From positions 1 through 53,505 of the forward strand of contig DCKB01000011.1 of the NCBI GenBank assembly GCA_002320595.1: 53,505 nt of DNA, given 5' to 3'. Under the pieces are notes generated by a model. The model did not search any database and was not told where the DNA came from. It saw only the letters and a list, made by a program, of their open reading frames with translations. This document shows positions 7,021-15,542 of this stretch, piece after piece. The translations under genes were made by a program, and so were the position numbers. The stretch's first letter is position 1, and each line of letters begins with the position of its first letter. Source of the DNA: Christensenella sp. UBA1685. Lineage in GTDB: Bacteria; Bacillota; Clostridia; Christensenellales; CAG-138.

Positions 7021-7716
7021 TTACGGCGTCTCCGTTGGAATAAGGTTGAGCATATCTTCTTCCGAGGCAACGTTCGTGTAGACCTCCGGCACGTCTCCCA
7101 CGATGATGCTTTCTGCAATGGCGGCTTCCGCGCGCACGGAGATGGTTTCCGAAACACCCGGCATAACGAGGCGCACGGAGGCGGTGAGCAGCAGGTTTAC
7201 GCGATACAGCGTCTGGTTAATGCCCGAGGAGACGAATTCCGAGTTGAACTCGCTTTGCACGCTGCCCGCAGGGCTGAATGTGACCTTTAGGCTGGGGCCC
7301 TTGCCGGCGAGGAACGAAATCCCCGTGATTGTACCGATGGGGATGGAAATGCCCTGATCACCCATCTGCGCAATGCGTTCCTGTGCAGCTTCGGCACAAT
7401 CTGCGGCAAGAATGTTCATTTTGTGCGTATTTGCCTGCAACATATAAACGCGTTCACTGCTTTCATGCACCTGAATTAAGCGCGCATAATTTGTTTCATC
7501 TCCCATGGACTCCAAAATCGCATCGTTCATCGCCCGCGCAGCAACGGAGCGAATGCGCGCTATGGCAAGTGCCGTCATGGCGGGACGCATGTTTACACTG
7601 AGCAAGGCAACGGAGAGAGAGAGCAGCACAATCAACAGCACGAGCAGGAACAGCACCGTGCGCAGGAAACGCTTTTTTCTGGATACGATGCCCGGGCGGG
7701 CGCTGTTTTTTTCCAT
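7021..7716 (-). CDS. yunB: Sporulation protein YunB
   Basis: 231 residues: a basic N-terminus, one transmembrane helix (about 17-40), then an extracytoplasmic domain with the YunB hallmarks SIPIGTITGISFLAGKGP, SEFVSSGINQTLYRVNL and ESIIVGDVPEVY. In Bacillus, yunB is a mother-cell (SigE) sporulation gene of unknown biochemical role. The ATG at 7716 is preceded by AAAGGAG with good spacing. It is divergent from the PBP gene across a 121-base intergenic region and is followed by the secreted peptidoglycan-binding protein, consistent with a cortex or coat-stage envelope operon. Confidence 0.88.
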   Translation of the reverse strand: MEKNSARPGIVSRKKRFLRTVLFLLVLLIVLLSLSVALLSVNMRPAMTALAIARIRSVAARAMNDAILESMGDETNYARLIQVHESSERVYMLQANTHKMNILAADCAEAAQERIAQMGDQGISIPIGTITGISFLAGKGPSLKVTFSPAGSVQSEFNSEFVSSGINQTLYRVNLLLTASVRLVMPGVSETISVRAEAAIAESIIVGDVPEVYTNVASEEDMLNLIPTETP

Positions 7717-7781
7717 GGGCGGCTCCTTTGGATGGATTTTATGAATGCAGTGTTAATTCATTCTATGCAAAAGTTCAAATA

Positions 7782-7811
7782 TTGAGCCTCTGGGCCGTGG
7801 TGTGCTATAAT
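7782..7811 (+). promoter_or_regulatory. SigA promoter of the class A PBP gene
   Basis: TTGAGC (7782-7787) and TATAAT (7806-7811) are 18 bases apart. The predicted start near 7818 makes the ATG at 7820 too close to the message end and supports the start at 7838. Confidence 0.75.
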
Positions 7812-7837
7812 ATGCTTGGATGGTTATAAGGAGATTT

Positions 7838-10654
7838 ATGGAAAAGACAGAAAAAGCGACAACCGGACAACCGAAGCCTTCTTTCGGCGAGCGTATAAAG
7901 GACACGGTGCAGCGGTTCGGAGTACGGCTTAAGGGCATGCTGCAAAAAGAGTCCGATATGCACGAAGGTGAAATTTTTGTGGAACGCAAGCGGCAGCGGC
8001 CGTTCGTGTTGGCCGTGCTGTTTACGACGCTTAAAATTATGCTTGTTTGTGTCGTGGTGCTTGGATGCGCTTGCGTCGGGCTTGTGCTTGGCGTTGCGAA
8101 GGCTTACGTTGACACGACGCCGGAACTGGATGTTTCGCTTCTCACCAAAAGCGAACGCACATCTTATATTTACGACATGGACGGCAACCTCATCACCACG
8201 TTTGCTGGGTTGAAATACCGGGATTGGGTCAGCATTGAAGATGTGCCGGATATGCTGATCAATGCGGTTATCGCCGTTGAGGACGTGCGTTTCTACCGCC
8301 ATAGCGGCGTGGACTATAAACGCTTGTTTGCGGCGGTAGTGGGCTCTCTGAGCGCCTCAAGCGATGCTGGGGGCAGCACCATTACCCAGCAGTTGGTGAA
8401 GAACAAGCTTCTTACAAACGAAGTGTCCTATCGCCGTAAAATCCAGGAAGCATACCTTGCGCTTGAAGTGGAAAACACGATTTCAAAAAGCGACGTGCTT
8501 GAAGCATACCTGAACGATGTTTACCTTGGAAGCTCGAATTACGGCATAAAAACGGCGGCAAAGGATTATTTCGGAAAGGAACTTTCGGAGCTCACCATCC
8601 GGGAATGCGCGATGATTGCCGGTATGATTCAGGCGCCCAACCGAACGGACCCGCGGAAGAATATGTACGAGCGCTTTTACGAGTCCGGAGAAAATAAGAT
8701 GGACATTACCAATGAGCGCACGGACACGGTCATCGAAAAAATGTATGATGCGGGTTTTATCACAAAGGAACAACGGGACGCCGCGCTTACGGATTCCGTT
8801 CACGTGCTGAAGGAATCACAGCGCTCCAATACGGACGATCTGCTGTACTTTGTTGAATATGCAACACAGGACGTGGTGTCTCATCTGCTGTCGCAGCGTG
8901 AATTGCTGGACACCAAGGCGAACCGGGCCGCAATAGAAAACGAACTCCAAAGCGGCGGATACAGCATTTATTTGACGATTGATACCGAGATGCAGCGCAT
9001 GGTTCAGGACACGCTTACAAATTGGGATGAGTATCCAAAACTTCAAAACGAAAATGCTGCAACGCGCGTCACGACCACAAGCGATGGAACCGAGATCGTG
9101 GAGCCGGAACCGCAGGCAGCTGCTGTTGTGATCGATTATAAAACGGGTGAACTGCGCGCCATCGTTGGCGGCAGGGAGGCCCCTCAGGTACTGCGCGGTT
9201 GGAACCGGGCCTATCAGAGCGAAACGGAGGTGGGCTCCAGCATTAAGCCACTGACGGTTTATGGCCCCGCGCTTGATCTTGGGCTGTCTCCCGCATCGGC
9301 CGTAGCAAACCTGCCGCAGGCCATCGAAGGCTGGGATACGGAGAAAGGGTATCCGAGCATTGGCAGCGAAAAGTATATCGGCATTATTTCCCTGCGGCGT
9401 GGCATTGTCTCTTCGCTCAACGTAGCTGCGGCGCGCGTGCTGATGGAAAACGTTACCACGCAGGCTGCGGCACAGTACCTTGTGAACCTCGGCGTTGATT
9501 CCAGCCGTGTGAGTGCAACGGGATCGGGCCTTGCACTCGGCACCACTGGCATCACACCCATTGAGATGGCTGCAGCATATGGCGCGATTGGAAATATGGG
9601 GGAATATTTGGAGCCTCTCTCCTTTACGCGCGTCGTGGATGGCGAGGGCAGAGTGGTTTTGGATGCAGCGGAGATCCGAAAATCGCGGCAGGTATTTAAG
9701 CAGACAACGGCATATATGCTTGTAGACATGCTCACCGATGCGGTGAACAACGGAACAGGAACAAGCGCGAAGATTAAAGGCATGACAGTAGCGGGAAAAA
9801 CAGGGACGAACTCGGATTACGGCAGCGCATACTTTGCGGGCATCACCCCCTATTACAGCGCTGTGGTATGGGTCGGGCATGATTCCTACGAACAAAAGCT
9901 TGTCTCAGGGTCGACCGGCGGAAAGGTAGCCGCGCCTCTCTGGCACGAATTTATGGAAAAAATACACACGGATTTGGTGGATAAGCCGATCATTGATGCC
10001 TCACCTGTGGAATTGGGCCTTGTAAAGCGTACGGTTTGTGCGGTATCGGGCAAGCTGGCAACGGAGGCATGCTCGTTCGATGCAAACGGGCTTACTCCCA
10101 TTACGGATTGGTTTGATAAAAGCACGGCGCCCACGGAATCCTGTGATATGCATGTACTTACGAGCGTCTGCATGGATTCGGAGCAGCCCGCCTCCCCGTA
10201 TTGCACCAACGTACAGACCAAAAGCATTCTTTTGGTGGGGACCCAATCCTACTTTGCTTCATTTGACGCGGGACTTCTTCAAAAATATCTGCCGAACGCT
10301 GTGCTGACGGATATTACAGCGGAGCAGTACAACTTATATGCTTCAACAACCACGTGCCCGCTGCATTCGTATGCCGGATGGGGAAATGGCGGTGGAACCG
10401 GAATCAGCATCGGCGGAAACAACGCGAGCCTGATTGCCGCCGCAAACGCTCTGATCAGCGATGTGGAAGCATACCTTTCCGCTGCACAAAACCTTTCCGA
10501 AACGGACCGGAACAATTTGGTTTCGCTTTCGGATACGCTTGCCGCGTATCTTAACGCCAACCTGTACCAGCAGGCGGAAACATATTATGAACGCCTGCGC
10601 TATACTTTTGACGTCATCTATGCGGAAAACCCGCCGGTGACGGCAATTCCATAA
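7838..10654 (+). CDS. Class A penicillin-binding protein (glycosyltransferase/transpeptidase)
   Basis: 938 residues: cytoplasmic N-terminus, one transmembrane helix (about 55-85), GT51 glycosyltransferase domain with EDVRFYRHSGVDYKRL (about 148) and GGSTITQQLVKN (about 178), and a transpeptidase domain with SSIKP (SxxK, about 467), SSLN (SxN, about 525) and KTGT (about 653). It polymerises and cross-links peptidoglycan outside the membrane. After the catalytic core comes a 200-residue tail with six cysteines and a glycine-rich spacer followed by a helical end. AAGGAG lies 4 bases before the chosen ATG. The frame is open from an ATG at 7820, disfavoured by promoter position. It resembles PBP1A/PonA of Firmicutes. 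Confidence 0.93.
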   Translation: MEKTEKATTGQPKPSFGERIKDTVQRFGVRLKGMLQKESDMHEGEIFVERKRQRPFVLAVLFTTLKIMLVCVVVLGCACVGLVLGVAKAYVDTTPELDVSLLTKSERTSYIYDMDGNLITTFAGLKYRDWVSIEDVPDMLINAVIAVEDVRFYRHSGVDYKRLFAAVVGSLSASSDAGGSTITQQLVKNKLLTNEVSYRRKIQEAYLALEVENTISKSDVLEAYLNDVYLGSSNYGIKTAAKDYFGKELSELTIRECAMIAGMIQAPNRTDPRKNMYERFYESGENKMDITNERTDTVIEKMYDAGFITKEQRDAALTDSVHVLKESQRSNTDDLLYFVEYATQDVVSHLLSQRELLDTKANRAAIENELQSGGYSIYLTIDTEMQRMVQDTLTNWDEYPKLQNENAATRVTTTSDGTEIVEPEPQAAAVVIDYKTGELRAIVGGREAPQVLRGWNRAYQSETEVGSSIKPLTVYGPALDLGLSPASAVANLPQAIEGWDTEKGYPSIGSEKYIGIISLRRGIVSSLNVAAARVLMENVTTQAAAQYLVNLGVDSSRVSATGSGLALGTTGITPIEMAAAYGAIGNMGEYLEPLSFTRVVDGEGRVVLDAAEIRKSRQVFKQTTAYMLVDMLTDAVNNGTGTSAKIKGMTVAGKTGTNSDYGSAYFAGITPYYSAVVWVGHDSYEQKLVSGSTGGKVAAPLWHEFMEKIHTDLVDKPIIDASPVELGLVKRTVCAVSGKLATEACSFDANGLTPITDWFDKSTAPTESCDMHVLTSVCMDSEQPASPYCTNVQTKSILLVGTQSYFASFDAGLLQKYLPNAVLTDITAEQYNLYASTTTCPLHSYAGWGNGGGTGISIGGNNASLIAAANALISDVEAYLSAAQNLSETDRNNLVSLSDTLAAYLNANLYQQAETYYERLRYTFDVIYAENPPVTAIP

Positions 10655-10669
10655 AGGCGGTTCCTGTGA

Positions 10670-11290
10670 ATGGAAGAAAAGCTTTCTGCGCTTTATGCTG
10701 CTGAACGCGCGCGCCTTCACGCGGCGGCCTCTCGGGGCCGCACGGGCGAATATGAAGCTCCGGTTTTTGGCGAAGGACCGCTCCATCCGCGTTTGATGCT
10801 GCTTGGGGAGGCGCCCGGCGCAGAAGAAACGCGGCTCGGCCGCCCGTTTGTGGGGAAAGCCGGGAAAAACCTGAATATGCTGCTTGCGCTCGCGGGGATC
10901 ACACGCACTTGCGTGTATGTGACCAACGCCGTCAAATTCCGGCCAACGAACGTGAAAGCGCAGAGCATCTCCAACCGGCCGCCTTCTCCGACGGAGCTGG
11001 CCGAGGGGCTTCCGACATTAAAAGACGAGCTTCGGCTTGTGAATCCGAGCGTTGTTGCAACGCTTGGCAACACGCCGCTCAAGGCTCTGTGCTTGCTGGG
11101 CGGCCGGGAAACGCTGCCAATCGGGTCTGTGCACGGACGGATGCTTAAATTCATGATTGACGGTATGCCGCTTTGCGTATTCCCGCTCTATCATCCTGCG
11201 AGCGTGATTTACAACCGATCCTTGCTGCCGCTGCTGGAAGAGGATGTTACGCGCCTTGGCAGCATGTTAAACGAAATTAAGGAGGCTTGA
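10670..11290 (+). CDS. Uracil-DNA glycosylase, family 4/5-like, lacking Fe-S cysteines
   Basis: 206 residues. Motif A is GEAPGAEETRLGRPFVGKAG (46-65), typical of family 4/5 uracil-DNA glycosylases, and motif B is HPAS (175-178). Family 4 enzymes bind a [4Fe-4S] cluster through four cysteines, two in the N-terminal 30 residues and two near residues 80-100. Here the N-terminal region has none and the only cysteines are at about 81, 141 and 169, so the cluster is absent. It should remove uracil from DNA, though activity without the cluster is untested. The start has AAAGGCGG upstream; the gene lies 15 bases after the PBP gene and 2 bases before the next start. Confidence 0.82.
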   Translation: MEEKLSALYAAERARLHAAASRGRTGEYEAPVFGEGPLHPRLMLLGEAPGAEETRLGRPFVGKAGKNLNMLLALAGITRTCVYVTNAVKFRPTNVKAQSISNRPPSPTELAEGLPTLKDELRLVNPSVVATLGNTPLKALCLLGGRETLPIGSVHGRMLKFMIDGMPLCVFPLYHPASVIYNRSLLPLLEEDVTRLGSMLNEIKEA

Positions 11291-11292
11291 AG

Positions 11293-12453
11293 GTGAAGTT
11301 GAAGACGATTGCACTCAGGGCTATGGCTTTATTGTTGGCCTTGCTGGCACTTCCTGCAGGACAAACGGCGGCCTTTGCCGAAACTGAAGAACGCGAAATG
11401 GGGCAGGTGACCGCAGACAAGGTAAATTTGCGCGAGGCTCCCAATACGGATTCCGAAATCTTAGGCGAAGTTCCAGGCGGTACGACGGTTGAGGTTTTGG
11501 GCAAAGACGGAACCTGGTACCGCGTACTGTACAACGGAACGGTGGGATACATCCGGCAGGATTATCTATTCGTCAATTCCACTGGCAGCCGGGGCGCATA
11601 TGTGAAGAGCGACGGCGCGGCTTTGCGCGGCGGTCCTTCGGAGAACTCATACATCGTTGCGCAGCTTTCGGCCGGGCAGGGTGTCAAAGTGAAGGCGCTT
11701 ATCGACGGGGAATGGTTCTATGCCGCGGCAAACGACCAGACTGGATATGTGCATCGAACCTACCTTGAAATCACTTCCTCCAACACGGCGTCCATCGGTA
11801 TGTTGAAGCAGGGTATGGAGGGGGAAGAGGTGAAGAAGCTGCAAAATGCGCTGTACGACCGCGGTTTTTTGGGCAAGGCTAATATTACCAGTATTTTTTC
11901 TTCCGAAACACGTAAAGCCGTGTTGGAGTTTCAGCAAGCCTGCGGGCTTTCGGCGGACGGCATCGCGGGCGCCGAAACGCTCAATTCCATTTATGACAGC
12001 GGAAACAAAATTGAGAAAGCGAATGCGGACTTTTACAAGCTGAAGGGTACGGTTGTTTTGCTGGATTGGTTTAAAGGCGGATCAGACTGGCTGCACAAGG
12101 GCGCAAAGTTTACCGTGACGGATGTACGCACCGGGAAAAGTTTCCGCGCGCGCCGTTTCGGCGGTTGGTATCATGCGGACAGCGAACCCATCACTACGTA
12201 TGATACGGGGATTATGAAGAGCCTTGAGGGGTTTTCATGGAACCGCCGGCCCATCTGGATTACGTACAACGGAAAGACCGTTGCCGCGAGCATGCATACT
12301 ATGCCGCATATGGTGAACCCAACGCCTTCCAATGGGTTTGACGGGCATTTTTGCATCCACCTGAAAGGGTCCAAGGTGCATGAGACCAGCAAGGAGTGCC
12401 CGCGCCATCAGGCGTGTGTTTATGAGGCATATAAGGCAGGGCGGGCAGACTGA
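11293..12453 (+). CDS. Secreted SH3b/peptidoglycan-binding protein with LDT-like C-terminal domain
   Basis: 386 residues: signal peptide (1-29), two bacterial SH3 domains (about 36-95 with VNLREAPNTDSEILGEV; 100-160 with AALRGGPSENSYIVAQL), a PG_binding_1 domain (about 170-235), and a 130-residue C-terminal domain paralogous to that of the protein at 6135-6974. Conserved positions in that domain include His294, His339, His352, Cys354, His363 and His372. The layout of wall-binding repeats followed by a terminal catalytic-looking domain resembles L,D-transpeptidases. Start: GTG at 11293, 7 bases after GGAGG; a TTG at 11287 is too close to it. A strong terminator follows. Confidence 0.75.
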   Translation: MKLKTIALRAMALLLALLALPAGQTAAFAETEEREMGQVTADKVNLREAPNTDSEILGEVPGGTTVEVLGKDGTWYRVLYNGTVGYIRQDYLFVNSTGSRGAYVKSDGAALRGGPSENSYIVAQLSAGQGVKVKALIDGEWFYAAANDQTGYVHRTYLEITSSNTASIGMLKQGMEGEEVKKLQNALYDRGFLGKANITSIFSSETRKAVLEFQQACGLSADGIAGAETLNSIYDSGNKIEKANADFYKLKGTVVLLDWFKGGSDWLHKGAKFTVTDVRTGKSFRARRFGGWYHADSEPITTYDTGIMKSLEGFSWNRRPIWITYNGKTVAASMHTMPHMVNPTPSNGFDGHFCIHLKGSKVHETSKECPRHQACVYEAYKAGRAD

Positions 12454-12467
12454 TTTCTGTGACGCAA

Positions 12468-12504
12468 AACGAAGATCCCCCGGTTTTCCCGGGGGATCTT
12501 CGTT
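12468..12504. terminator. Strong bidirectional terminator
   Basis: A perfect 16-bp stem (12468-12483 with 12489-12504) with a 5-base TTTTC loop. The stem is flanked by A-rich and T-rich bases, so it can serve both the plus-strand SH3 gene and the minus-strand small gene ending at 12509. Confidence 0.85.
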
Positions 12505-12508
12505 TCCG

Positions 12509-12691
12509 CTATTCGCGGGGCGCCTGCGGGGGATGGATGGCGTACAGCGCGCCATAGGCATACGATTCATCGTCGTCCAATACCGCTGAGGGCGTGAGGC
12601 CGGTGCATTCCGTTGCGGATGCGGTCGTTTGACGCAGCCAAAACGTTCCTTCGGTCAATTCGATCCCATCGGTGTTTCTGCTCTTTTCCAT
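12509..12691 (-). CDS. Small acidic protein of unknown function
   Basis: A 60-residue soluble protein starting MEKSRNTDGIELTEGTFWLR, rich in Thr, Glu and Asp with a DDDES run. The ATG has a strong AGGAGG 6 bases upstream, which picks it over the longer open frame. It has no membrane segment or signal peptide, and I recognise no family. It lies alone between two plus-strand operons, divergent from gerAA and ending against a shared terminator. An imperfect palindrome, TTCCCG-5-CGGAA (12731-12747), lies in its upstream region. Placement beside germination genes hints at a sporulation role, but nothing in the sequence proves it. Confidence 0.6.
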   Translation of the reverse strand: MEKSRNTDGIELTEGTFWLRQTTASATECTGLTPSAVLDDDESYAYGALYAIHPPQAPRE

Positions 12692-12840
12692 GTTCCCACC
12701 TCCTGTACATCCTGCGCTGTGTTCTAGCTTTTCCCGCATATACGGAAAGCCGCCGTGGAAAATAGCGGTATATTTGGCTCGTAATTGCAAATCCTTTATC
12801 CTAGGCCGACCGTAAAGGGGGCGCGGGGAGGAGTTTAATT

Positions 12841-14433
12841 ATGTTAGACCAAATCATACGCTTTTTTCGCTTTGGCCGGCAGGATGGCGAGTTTGAGCTT
12901 CTGGAAACAGAGCGTGGGATACCAGAATTCTGGGGCGACGCACGCGAAGAAGCGCCTTTGCCGGAACAGGAGGATACGCGGAAAGTCTGCAAATCACTTG
13001 CAGAAAACGAGGAACGCCTGCGGATTTCGTTTCGAGCTGATATCAATCCTGATTTGATCCTTCGGCCATTTACGCTCGGTGGGAAGATCCCCGCGTTTCT
13101 TGCATATCTGAATGGGATGGCCGACACGGATCAGGTAAGCGATTTTATTTTGCGTGATGGAATGCGCCCGGGTTGCCTGGATCATGCGCGCGGGGATCTT
13201 GCACGTTATACGATGGAAAACGTATTTACAATGGGCGAGGCTGAAACAACGGAAGCGTGGGCGGATGTGAAGCAGGCCGTCATGGAGGGCCGGTCGGCTG
13301 TATTCATTGAAACCTGCGGGCAGGCCGTATTGATGGATACGCGCGGGTTTGAACATCGCAGCGTAACGGAACCACAGGCAGAAAAGGTGGTGCATGGGCC
13401 ACAGGAAGCCTTTGTGGAAAATCTGCGCACAAACATCACGCTGCTGCGCCGCATTCTTCATACGGAGGATCTTGTATGCGAAATGCGGGGCGCGGGGGGC
13501 GACAACGGAATCCGGATCGCCATCTTGTACCGGGAGGGCATCACGAATATAACGCTGGTGGAAGAGGTGAAGCGCAGGCTCGCACAAATTGATACCCGCA
13601 CAGTAATCGGAATGGGCGTGCTGGAACAACTCACGGAAGAACATTCCCTGTCGCCGTTTCCGCAGGTGCTGCAAACGGAACGGCCGGACAGATCGGCGGC
13701 GCTGCTGATGCAGGGACACGTGGTTGTGCTGCTGGACGGAAGCCCATTTGCAAGCGTGATGCCTGCAACGCTTTTCACGCTTATGACAAGCCCGGAAGAC
13801 GTTTATATGCGCCGCCCGCAGGGCTCAACAATCCGCATTGTGCGGTATATCGGAGCTATGATTTCCATCTTGCTGCCGGCATTCTTTCTGGCCCTTGCGC
13901 TGTACCATCAGGGCTTGCTTTCCACAGAAGTGCTCACCACCGTGATCGCTTCGCGAAAGATGGTATTTGCACCCATCGGGGCGGAGATGATTTTCCTTCT
14001 TGTTGTGTTTCAGCTTATCCGTGAGGCAGGCATGCGTGTGCCCGGCAACATAGGCCAGGCAATCGGCATTATCGGCGGCCTGATTTTGGGGCAAGCGGCT
14101 GTTGCCGCAAATCTGGTGAGCTCTGTAGTCCTCATCGTTGTGGCGCTTACCGGGCTCGGGAATTTCTGCATTCCGGATTATTCAACGCAGCTGGCGGCGG
14201 CATTTTTCCGGCTGACGCTCACCATTGCCGCATGGATTGGCGGCCTGCTTGGCGTAATATGTCTGATGACCGTTTTTTTGGCATGGATGGCGTCTCTGAA
14301 ATCATATGGCGTGCCGTTCCTCGCGCCGTTTTCACCGAAAGCGCATTCTCAGAAGCCGATGATATTGCGCGGGCGCCTTACGATGCATCAGCAGGCGGAG
14401 GACATTATGAACACACAGGAGGAAACGCTATGA
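12841..14433 (+). CDS. gerAA: Spore germination receptor subunit A (GerA family)
   Basis: 530 residues. A soluble N-terminal region (1-335) includes the GerA-family segments DLARYTMENVF, GRSAVFIET and LVEEVKRRLAQIDT. A C-terminal half has about five transmembrane helices (from RYIGAMISILLPAFFLALAL, about 336, to about 485) and the conserved PGNIGQAIGIIGGLILGQAAV stretch. This is the A subunit of the inner-membrane germinant receptor, which senses nutrients in dormant spores. GGGGAGGAG precedes the ATG. It overlaps gerAB by ATGA. Expression would be expected in the forespore under SigG, but I found no convincing SigG promoter. Confidence 0.93.
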   Translation: MLDQIIRFFRFGRQDGEFELLETERGIPEFWGDAREEAPLPEQEDTRKVCKSLAENEERLRISFRADINPDLILRPFTLGGKIPAFLAYLNGMADTDQVSDFILRDGMRPGCLDHARGDLARYTMENVFTMGEAETTEAWADVKQAVMEGRSAVFIETCGQAVLMDTRGFEHRSVTEPQAEKVVHGPQEAFVENLRTNITLLRRILHTEDLVCEMRGAGGDNGIRIAILYREGITNITLVEEVKRRLAQIDTRTVIGMGVLEQLTEEHSLSPFPQVLQTERPDRSAALLMQGHVVVLLDGSPFASVMPATLFTLMTSPEDVYMRRPQGSTIRIVRYIGAMISILLPAFFLALALYHQGLLSTEVLTTVIASRKMVFAPIGAEMIFLLVVFQLIREAGMRVPGNIGQAIGIIGGLILGQAAVAANLVSSVVLIVVALTGLGNFCIPDYSTQLAAAFFRLTLTIAAWIGGLLGVICLMTVFLAWMASLKSYGVPFLAPFSPKAHSQKPMILRGRLTMHQQAEDIMNTQEETL

Positions 14434-15542
14434 AGCTTTGTCAGGGAAGGGTCGGAAAGCAGGAGGGGGCGAACCTGATTGGAATCGCTCTGGTGTCAAG
14501 CGCGCTTTTCGTTTTGGATATTGCGGAGGCATATCAATACGGAAACGGGACTTATGTTTCTTTCCCGGGGGCAATTTTCCTTGCTCTTGTGCTGTTCCTG
14601 CTCCTTGCGGGCGCAATGCGTGCCTCCGGGCAGAAAGACCTGCTTGCACTGATGGATTTTGCTTTCGGAAAATTTGTGGGGAACATACTTTCAGCGCTCA
14701 TTTGCGTGCTTTTGTTCGCAAATGCACACTTTCTCGTTTCACGGTTTACAACAATGGTGCATGCTTTGGTTTTTATGAAGGCAACGCTGTTCCCTGTGAT
14801 TTTGTGGATTGTGCCTGTCGTTATATATATTGCTTTCCATGGATTTGAGTGTATTGCGCGGATCGCAAAATGCTTTGGCGTGATTCTTGGAGTATGCCTG
14901 CTGTTTAGCCTCCTGTTTCCCATAGACGGCTATGAAGCCTATCGGCTTTTTCCGTTGCCGCTCAACCACTGGGATACAATCGCCGCAGATGCATTTACAG
15001 GAACGTTTGCAACAATACCCGCCATGCTTGCGCTGCTGTGTATGGCGCAGGGCATGCAGGGTGTGCAAAGCGCAAAAAAAGCAGGGGTAATTGGAGCGGT
15101 CATTAGTATCGGGCTTGTCGCGGCCGCTCAAATTGCAATTGGAATGACGTTTACTTATACAGAACTGCAAAATATGTTTGTGCCGCTTTACAGGTTGAAC
15201 TTAAAGCTGATTCAGGAAAGCTATTTCTTCCGGTTGGATAAAATGCTGCTCTTCCTATGGTTAATCGGTGCGCTGATTGCGGGAGCATATTATTTATACG
15301 GGGCGGGCTTCGTGTTCTGCCGCCGCTGGAGCCGGTACGATGTACGCCCTGCGGTAATTGCGGCCGGAATAATACTGCTTTGCTGCCTGACGGTAGAACA
15401 TATGAAGCAGCTTCAAGCGTTTCAAGTGGTTCGGCAATATGGATCATGGCTCCTTGTGATACCGTTTACGGCTGCGGCAGCGGTTGCGCTGGTCAAATCG
15501 CATTTTTTAAAGAAGAAAGGTCAAACCGATGAGAAAGCATAG
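14430..15542 (+). CDS. gerAB: Spore germination receptor subunit B (GerAB, APC-like)
   Basis: 370 residues, an integral membrane protein with about ten helices of the amino acid/polyamine transporter-like GerAB family: N-terminal QEGANLIGIALVSSALFVLDIA, and a central PLPLNHWDTIAADAFTG region. The B subunit is thought to bind the germinant. GGAGG lies 6 bases before the ATG at 14430, which shares ATGA with gerAA; the frame is open further upstream but overlaps gerAA coding. gerAC follows with a 14-base overlap. Confidence 0.92.
   Translation: MKLCQGRVGKQEGANLIGIALVSSALFVLDIAEAYQYGNGTYVSFPGAIFLALVLFLLLAGAMRASGQKDLLALMDFAFGKFVGNILSALICVLLFANAHFLVSRFTTMVHALVFMKATLFPVILWIVPVVIYIAFHGFECIARIAKCFGVILGVCLLFSLLFPIDGYEAYRLFPLPLNHWDTIAADAFTGTFATIPAMLALLCMAQGMQGVQSAKKAGVIGAVISIGLVAAAQIAIGMTFTYTELQNMFVPLYRLNLKLIQESYFFRLDKMLLFLWLIGALIAGAYYLYGAGFVFCRRWSRYDVRPAVIAAGIILLCCLTVEHMKQLQAFQVVRQYGSWLLVIPFTAAAAVALVKSHFLKKKGQTDEKA

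Noticed and set aside
7760..7767. SigE-like -10 (CATAGAAT on the minus strand) upstream of yunB
   Set aside because: The -10 fits well, but the nearest ATATT is only about 10 bases away rather than 13-15, so I did not call the promoter although SigE control is likely from known biology.
12736..12796. SigG-like promoter upstream of gerAA
   Set aside because: GTATA and GCATA -35-like sequences exist, but no CATnnTA -10 occurs at 17-18 bases.
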